Notes under the pieces: generated by a model
Seen by the model: the letters and a program-made list of their open reading frames with translations, nothing else
The model's database searches: none
Told to the model about the DNA's origin: nothing
Source: Bacteroidaceae bacterium
GTDB taxonomy: Bacteria; Bacteroidota; Bacteroidia; Bacteroidales; Bacteroidaceae
Length of the DNA stretch: 11,008 bases
Direction of reading: 5' to 3'
Assembly: GCA_900771425.1 (NCBI GenBank)
Contig: CAAGNV010000078.1
Coordinates: 1-11,008, forward strand
Part shown: positions 7,030-11,008 of the stretch, piece after piece
How positions within the stretch are numbered: the stretch's first letter is position 1
Layout of the letters: the number at the start of each line of letters is the position of its first letter
Program-made: the position numbers and the translations under genes

Positions 7030-8871
7030 ATGCAAGACATCATACATCTGTTACCCGATTCCGTAGCCAACCAAATTGCTGCGGGAGAGGTCGTCCAGCG
7101 CCCGGCTTCTATCGTAAAGGAGTTGGTGGAAAATTCCCTTGATGCTGGTGCCAAGACCGTGCAGGTGCTCATCACCGACGGCGGCCGTACCTGTGTCCAG
7201 GTGATTGACGACGGCAAGGGAATGTCGGAGACCGATGCCCGTCTTGCATTCGAACGTCATGCCACATCAAAAATCAGTTGTGCCAACGATCTCTTCTCGC
7301 TCACTACCATGGGGTTCCGCGGTGAGGCTCTTGCTTCGATCGCTGCCGTGGCTCAGGTCGAACTTCGTACCCGTAGGGCAGAGGACGAACTTGGAACATA
7401 CATCAGTCTTGCTGGTTCAAAGATTGAGGCTCAGGAACCCGTGGCATGTCCTGTCGGCAGTAACTTTGCCGTGCGCAACCTCTTCTTTAACGTACCGGCA
7501 CGACGTAAGTTCCTGAAGTCCAACCAGACCGAACTGTCGAACATCATCACCGACTTCGAGCGAATCGTGCTGACACACCCCGAAGTGGCTTTCACCCTCA
7601 GCAACAACAATACCGAGATATACAACCTGCCGGCTACAAACATCCGTCGGCGAATCATCGATGTCATAGGTAAGAAACACGACTCCGACCTCGTCCCTGT
7701 CGATGTCGAGACCTCACTCGTAAGGCTCTCTGGTTTTGTCGGACAGCCCCAGACAGCCCGCAAGCGTGGCATGCACCAATTCTTCTTCGTCAATGGCCGT
7801 TACATGAACCATCATTACTTCCGCAGTGCCGTTATCCATGCCTACGAAAACCTTGTGCCGGCTGGCGAACAACCGTCGTTCTTCATCTATTTTGATGTCG
7901 ATCCGTCGGCCATCGATGTCAATGTTCACCCGACGAAGACTGAGATCAAGTTCGATTACGAACAGGACATCTGGCAGATTGTACATGCCGGCGTGAAGGA
8001 GGCACTCGGCAAGTTTGCCAATACGCCGTTGATTGATTTCGACAACGAAGACCGTCCCGACATACCGGCCATGGGACTGAACTACGACAAGCCCCTTCAG
8101 CAACCAAAGGGACCTTCCGCCCGATATAATCCGTTTGACCTCCCTAACATGGCATCACAAGTACATGCACCGAAGAACTGGGAGTCGCTCTATTCGGATG
8201 TTCCTGAACAACCCGAACCTCAGCAGACGACGATATGGTCAGACGATACCGACGTCGTACAGAATACAGCCGTCAGGCCGAATGCCGACATCCCTTGTCC
8301 TGCGTCCGACTCTCCTTATTTCCAATATAAGGGGCGATTCATCGTGCTGCCCGACCCTTCGGGCCTGTTGCTCATTGACCAACACCGTGCCCATGTGTGC
8401 ATCCTCTATGAACTCTACATGAACACTATGTTCCAGCAACGAGGTGCCTCGCAGGGCATGTTGTTCCCCGAAGTCATTCAGTTCTCACCGGCCGAGCAAC
8501 TCGTGCTTGCCGACTTGCTCGACGACCTCGAGTTCATAGGTTTCGAACTCACCAACCTCGGCGGTGGGTCATATTGCATCAACGGAGTGCCGTCGAACAT
8601 CGAATCGACGAATCCCGTCAAGTTGTTGCATGACCTGATAGCCTCTGCCGGCGAAACTACAATCAGTATAAAAGAGAGCGTGCACAAGTCCATTGCGCTC
8701 ACCATGGCAAAAGCCGTAGCCATACCGTACGGTCAAGTCCTGTCTGCCGACGAAGTAAAGATACTCGTAGGCCAGTTGTTCCAGTTGCCTACACCGCGTT
8801 ATACCCCCGACGGCAACACCGTTTTCAGCATTGTCGAACACCAATCCGTCGAAGCATTGTTTCGTAAATAA
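7030..8871 (+). CDS. mutL: DNA mismatch repair protein MutL
   Basis: MutL couples mismatch recognition by MutS to strand removal. The 613-residue product has the GHKL ATPase N-terminus: NQIAAGEVVQRPASIVKEL with the likely catalytic Glu31, ENSLDAGA with Mg-binding Asn35, DDGKGM at 60-65, RHATSK at 76-81 and GFRGEAL at 95-101. The transducer domain follows with FFNVPARRKFLK at 152-163 and DVNVHPTKTEIKF at 296-308. A Pro/Gln/Asp-rich linker covers about 335-425. The C-terminal dimerisation domain (about 428-613) has DQHRAHVCILYE at 450-461 where endonuclease MutLs have DQHA-x2-E-x4-E, so Arg453 and Val456 replace Ala and the first metal-binding Glu. The usual CPHGRPT motif near the end is replaced by RYTPDGNTV (590-598). 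Nicking activity is therefore doubtful. It is the last gene of the same-strand cluster. Confidence 0.97.
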   Translation: MQDIIHLLPDSVANQIAAGEVVQRPASIVKELVENSLDAGAKTVQVLITDGGRTCVQVIDDGKGMSETDARLAFERHATSKISCANDLFSLTTMGFRGEALASIAAVAQVELRTRRAEDELGTYISLAGSKIEAQEPVACPVGSNFAVRNLFFNVPARRKFLKSNQTELSNIITDFERIVLTHPEVAFTLSNNNTEIYNLPATNIRRRIIDVIGKKHDSDLVPVDVETSLVRLSGFVGQPQTARKRGMHQFFFVNGRYMNHHYFRSAVIHAYENLVPAGEQPSFFIYFDVDPSAIDVNVHPTKTEIKFDYEQDIWQIVHAGVKEALGKFANTPLIDFDNEDRPDIPAMGLNYDKPLQQPKGPSARYNPFDLPNMASQVHAPKNWESLYSDVPEQPEPQQTTIWSDDTDVVQNTAVRPNADIPCPASDSPYFQYKGRFIVLPDPSGLLLIDQHRAHVCILYELYMNTMFQQRGASQGMLFPEVIQFSPAEQLVLADLLDDLEFIGFELTNLGGGSYCINGVPSNIESTNPVKLLHDLIASAGETTISIKESVHKSIALTMAKAVAIPYGQVLSADEVKILVGQLFQLPTPRYTPDGNTVFSIVEHQSVEALFRK

Positions 8872-8875
8872 AGTG

Positions 8876-8915
8876 GCACATTGCCGACTGAATTGTGCAA
8901 AAGTGCGTGCTTTTT
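8876..8915 (+). terminator. Possible weak terminator after mutL
   Basis: GCACA at 8876-8880 pairs with TGTGC at 8894-8898, and TT/AA pairs can extend the stem past a bulge. Five T's occur at 8911-8915, but 12 bases after the stem. An alternative pairing of GCAC (8876-8879) with GTGC (8907-8910) places the T-run directly after the hairpin but with a long loop. Neither is a textbook terminator. Confidence 0.3.
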
Positions 8916-8954
8916 AATAAAAAATAACGCTAAAGTATGTTTTTTTTTACTTTT

Positions 8955-8987
8955 GTTGTTGTATATGAATGAAAAATACTACCTTTG
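8955..8987 (+). promoter_or_regulatory. Promoter of the OmpA-family gene
   Basis: TACCTTTG at 8980-8987 fully matches the -7 box TAnnTTTG. GTTG at 8955-8958 serves as the -33 box with a 21-base spacer, inside a T-rich upstream stretch. The predicted transcript starts near 8993 and has a leader of about 150 bases. Confidence 0.75.
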
Positions 8988-8992
8988 CATAC

Positions 8993-9145
8993 GAAATATA
9001 CATAAAGTACGCCCTTTTGTAGCAATGGGGGCACGCAGAATTTAGTGTAAGAATACGAATAAATATATCAAATATAGAAGTATAACAATTAAAAAGAGAA
9101 TAACAGACTAAAATATTAAGTTTAATTATTTAAATCATTGTATTT
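8993..9145 (+). promoter_or_regulatory. Long AU-rich 5' leader of the OmpA-family gene
   Basis: About 150 bases separate the predicted transcription start from the ATG. A small hairpin can form early in it (GCCCTT at 9011-9016 with GGGGGC at 9027-9032, including two G-T pairs). The remainder, about 9040-9145, is A/T rich and almost without G/C pairing potential, as is common before highly translated Bacteroidota genes. No known riboswitch was recognised. Confidence 0.45.
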
Positions 9146-10318
9146 ATGAAAAAGATTTTGATGGCACTTGCATTCGCAAGTCTTGGTACTGTAGCAGCTT
9201 CTGCACAGACCACTCAAATTGAAACTCCTTCAAGTAAGTACACAGTTGCTACCAACTCATTCTGGTCAAACTGGTACATTCAGGTAGGTGTTGACGCAAG
9301 CGTTCAGATTCCTTACGGAACTGGCGATTTCTTCAATCAGAACTGGCATCTCGGCCGTACTTACGGTCTTGACCTCGCTGTAGGTAAGTGGTTCACTCCA
9401 GGCATCGGTACTCGTCTGAAGCTTAACTGGGAAAACGGTTTGTTCGCACACGCATTCCGCAACACTGACCACGTCCTCTTCACCCCTGACTTCCACGATG
9501 GTGGTTATGCAGCACTCTATTTCGATACTGAATTCAACCTCAGCAACCTCTTCTGCGGTTACAGCGAGACTCGCGTATGGAACCTCTCTGTTTACCCACG
9601 TCTCGGCGTTCTCCGTAACTTCGAAACAAACAAGTACGCTGCTGCAATCGGTGGTGGTTTGACATCAACTTGGAAAGTTGCAAAGAAGGTTAACCTCTAT
9701 CTCGACGGCTCACTCGTAAGCACTACAGACAAGTTCCTCCCTTACTACAAGAACCCAAGCGCAAGCGCATCTAACCTCATCGCTTCATTCGACTTCGGTG
9801 TTCAGTTCAACCTCGGTTCAAGCACTTGGTCAAAGGCTGTTCCACTCGAGGCTTACAATGCTCTCGCTGCTGCAAGCGAAGAAGCTCTTGCTAAGCTCCG
9901 TGCAGAACTCGACAAGGAACGTGCTGAAAACGCACGCCTCCGTGCTCAGCTCGCTGAACTCAAGAACGCTGCTGCTCCTGCAAAGGTAGAAAAGGTAGTT
10001 GCTGCAACTAAGACTTCTGTATTCTTCGACCTCAACTCAGCTAAGCTCAACTCAAAGAAGGATCTCGTAAACCTCGAGGCTGTTGCTGCTGCTGCTAAGG
10101 AGTCAGGTGCAAAGGTAGTCGTTACTGGTTCTGCTGATAGCAAGACTGGTTCTGACGCTTGGAACCAGAAGCTTTCTGAAGGTCGTGCAAATGCAGTTGC
10201 TGACGAACTCGTACGCCTCGGCGTTAACCGTGACAACATCACAGTTAAGGCTATCGGTGGTGTAAACGAAGTAACTCCATTCACACTCAACCGTCGTGCA
10301 GTTGTTGAACTCAAGTAA
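9146..10318 (+). CDS. OmpA-family outer membrane protein (Omp40/41-like porin)
   Basis: This 390-residue protein probably ties the outer membrane to peptidoglycan and may act as a slow porin. A signal peptide covers residues 1-20 (cut ASA-QT). Residues about 36-224 have alternating, aromatic-rich strands that end in FDFGVQFNLG, as in an eight-stranded OmpA-type barrel. A heptad-like coiled coil at about 243-274 (LRAELDKERAENARLRAQL) and an Ala/Pro/Lys linker lead to the C-terminal OmpA domain at about 288-390. That domain has SVFFDLNSAKLN, TGSADSKTG with Asp331, LSEGRANAV with Arg347 (the Asp/Arg pair that binds diaminopimelate in the family) and NRRAVVEL at the end. The layout recalls the Omp40/41 pair of Porphyromonas gingivalis. 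Codons are strongly biased to CTC, CGT, AAC and GGT, unlike the preceding genes. With the strong promoter and terminator this points to high expression. Confidence 0.95.
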   Translation: MKKILMALAFASLGTVAASAQTTQIETPSSKYTVATNSFWSNWYIQVGVDASVQIPYGTGDFFNQNWHLGRTYGLDLAVGKWFTPGIGTRLKLNWENGLFAHAFRNTDHVLFTPDFHDGGYAALYFDTEFNLSNLFCGYSETRVWNLSVYPRLGVLRNFETNKYAAAIGGGLTSTWKVAKKVNLYLDGSLVSTTDKFLPYYKNPSASASNLIASFDFGVQFNLGSSTWSKAVPLEAYNALAAASEEALAKLRAELDKERAENARLRAQLAELKNAAAPAKVEKVVAATKTSVFFDLNSAKLNSKKDLVNLEAVAAAAKESGAKVVVTGSADSKTGSDAWNQKLSEGRANAVADELVRLGVNRDNITVKAIGGVNEVTPFTLNRRAVVELK

Positions 10319-10349
10319 TTCCACGAATTAGTTCAATCAAGCATAAGAC

Positions 10350-10381
10350 AAGGTGTCGCTCATCCGTGAGCGGCACCTTTT
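10350..10381 (+). terminator. Intrinsic terminator of the OmpA-family gene
   Basis: GGTGTCGCTCA at 10352-10362 pairs with TGAGCGGCACC at 10367-10377 (11 pairs, one G-T) around the loop TCCG. Two A-T pairs extend the stem to 10350 and 10379. The run TTTT follows at 10378-10381, then a T-rich stretch. It lies 31 bases after the stop codon. Confidence 0.93.
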
Positions 10382-10398
10382 CTGTTTCTTGCGTTCTT

Positions 10399-10429
10399 TG
10401 CCGGGGCTTGATTTGCCTTTGCCCCGGCA
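10399..10429. repeat. GC-rich perfect hairpin
   Basis: TGCCGGGGC at 10399-10407 and GCCCCGGCA at 10421-10429 form a perfect 9-bp stem with a 13-base loop. No T-run follows on either strand. It may be a backup transcription block or a structured RNA element between the convergent genes. Confidence 0.75.
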
Positions 10430-10464
10430 TGGACGTATAAATATGTGCGTGACGCCACAAATAC

Positions 10465-10510
10465 GCAAGCCCCATCCGACTCGTAACTATATGAGCTGGA
10501 TGGGGCTTGC
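10465..10510. repeat. 13-bp perfect inverted repeat
   Basis: GCAAGCCCCATCC at 10465-10477 pairs perfectly with GGATGGGGCTTGC at 10498-10510. The 20-base loop holds an extra CTC/GAG pairing (10480-10482 with 10493-10495). Neither strand has a clear T-run next to it, though the shape resembles a bidirectional terminator for the convergent genes. Confidence 0.8.
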
Positions 10511-10525
10511 TGTCATGCCGGCGTG

Positions 10526-10557
10526 GCCTCTCTCCGTGTGAGCAGCGGAGACAGGGC
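10526..10557. repeat. Hairpin abutting the minus-strand gene's stop
   Basis: TCTCCG at 10531-10536 pairs with CGGAGA at 10546-10551, and GCC at 10526-10528 can pair with GGC at 10555-10557 across an internal loop. The structure touches the stop codon of the minus-strand gene, so it may help end that transcript or protect its 3' end. Confidence 0.55.
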
Positions 10558-10748
10558 TAATCTTTCTGCTTTTGCTTACTCTGCTTTTTGTATTTGTGGA
10601 TGCTGCCTATTAATTCCACGGATGCACACACCGCAAACATGATGCACAGACCAGTAAGGCCGCCGAATCCCTTGTCTATGTAACTTGATACTGCAAGAAA
10701 GGCGATGCAGAGAAAAGCAATTGAATCAATGATTATCCTGAGTTTCAT
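10557..10748 (-). CDS. Small two-helix membrane protein, function unknown
   Basis: The 63-residue product begins MKLRIIIDSIAF from the ATG whose first base is 10748. A TTG eleven codons upstream (10781) lies within the promoter -7 box and is not credible as a start. Two hydrophobic helices span about residues 5-23 and 29-50, joined by a short SSYIDKGFGG turn, and the C-terminus is a basic, Lys/Gln-rich tail (HKYKKQSKQKQKD). Both ends are predicted to be cytoplasmic. I do not recognise the family. It is convergent with the OmpA-family gene and the two are separated by several hairpins. A good promoter directly upstream supports its being a real gene despite its size. Confidence 0.65.
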   Translation of the reverse strand: MKLRIIIDSIAFLCIAFLAVSSYIDKGFGGLTGLCIMFAVCASVELIGSIHKYKKQSKQKQKD

Positions 10749-10778
10749 GTCTTGTAAGTTTTTGTCGCAATTATGCTG

Positions 10779-10812
10779 CAAAGGTACACATTATATATTA
10801 TATATATTCAAC
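10779..10812 (-). promoter_or_regulatory. Promoter of the minus-strand membrane protein gene
   Basis: Read on the minus strand, TACCTTTG (plus 10786-10779) is a full match to the -7 box. GTTG (plus 10812-10809) is a reasonable -33 box with a 22-base spacer made of alternating A/T. Transcription would start near 10773, about 25 bases before the ATG. Confidence 0.65.
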
Positions 10813-10838
10813 TTTCGCTTCGCTTTTGCTCAGTTTCA

Positions 10839-10862
10839 GGAGTTAAGGAGTTTTGGAGTTCT
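10839..10862 (+). repeat. 8-bp GGAGTT tandem repeat
   Basis: GGAGTT recurs with an exact 8-base period at 10839, 10847 and 10855 (units GGAGTTAA, GGAGTTTT, GGAGTTCT). A fourth GGAGTTAA lies at 10892-10899. It looks like low-complexity intergenic repeat DNA. Confidence 0.7.
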
Positions 10863-10871
10863 TGGACGAGC

Positions 10872-10988
10872 CAAGCGGTAAACCGAGTGAAGGAGTTAAG
10901 TAGAGGGATGACTTCATGACCCTTTGTTCTTTACTGCTGATTTGCAAATTCTGCCACATCAATCCTACTTCGCTCGGCTTGCCGCTTG
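10872..10988. repeat. Imperfect 21-bp inverted repeat with 75-base spacer
   Basis: Bases 10872-10892 and the reverse complement of 10968-10988 agree at 18 of 21 positions, and all three differences are transitions. The enclosed 75 bases have no convincing gene. The stretch from 10787 to the window end otherwise holds only the promoter above, the GGAGTT repeat and open frames too short and unremarkable to call. One frame on the minus strand stays open from 11008 to a TAA at 10931 and could be the tail of a gene beyond the window, but its composition gives no support. Confidence 0.65.
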
Positions 10989-11008
10989 CGCAGAGTATCG
11001 GAGCAAGA

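Noticed and set aside
10353..10541. 62-codon plus-strand frame after the porin gene
   Set aside because: It runs through the terminator and two perfect inverted repeats, so its sequence is explained by hairpins rather than coding.
10846..11007. Roughly 50-codon open frame on the minus strand reaching the window edge
   Set aside because: It crosses the inverted repeat and GGAGTT repeat, has low-complexity composition, and no start or motif is visible.

Overview
The window looks like chromosomal DNA of a Bacteroidota member, most probably Prevotella or a close relative. The evidence is the set of genes (a two-gene parvulin/SurA pair, an OstA-like LPS transport protein, a Bacteroidota-type MutL, and an OmpA-family porin of the Omp40/41 type), the AT-rich start regions without Shine-Dalgarno sequences, and several matches to the Bacteroidota -7 box TAnnTTTG. 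Genus is an inference.

Layout: (1) 1-42 is the last 13 codons of an upstream plus-strand gene. (2) 43-421 is non-coding. It holds a three-copy array of a palindromic repeat around ATGCCATGA and two promoter-like TAnnTTTG boxes. (3) 422-1900 is guaB (IMP dehydrogenase, GTP synthesis). (4) 2028-8871 carries five genes on the same strand with gaps of 28-111 bp: a periplasmic parvulin PPIase, a SurA-like chaperone with two parvulin-type domains, an OstA/LptA-like LPS transport protein, a 98-residue tail-anchored-looking protein, and mutL. (5) 8872-9145 is a promoter and long AU-rich leader. (6) 9146-10318 is an OmpA-family outer membrane protein with its own codon bias and a strong hairpin terminator. 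(7) 10382-10556 is hairpin-rich DNA between convergent genes. (8) 10557-10748 (minus strand) is a 63-residue two-helix membrane protein with its own promoter. (9) 10787-11008 is repeat-rich DNA with no convincing gene.

The genes fit together as an envelope-assembly block. The two PPIase/chaperones fold outer membrane proteins, the OstA-like protein helps carry LPS across the periplasm, and the OmpA-type protein is a typical abundant client that links outer membrane to peptidoglycan. guaB and mutL are housekeeping genes at the flanks of this block. No promoter of the TAnnTTTG type was seen in the gaps between guaB and mutL, so transcription from the guaB promoters, or from promoters inside genes, is possible.

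I did not find a clearly new system. The most notable points are the degenerate endonuclease motif in MutL, the division of parvulin catalytic histidines between the two domains of the SurA-like protein, the palindromic repeat array upstream of guaB, and the cluster of perfect hairpins downstream of the porin gene.
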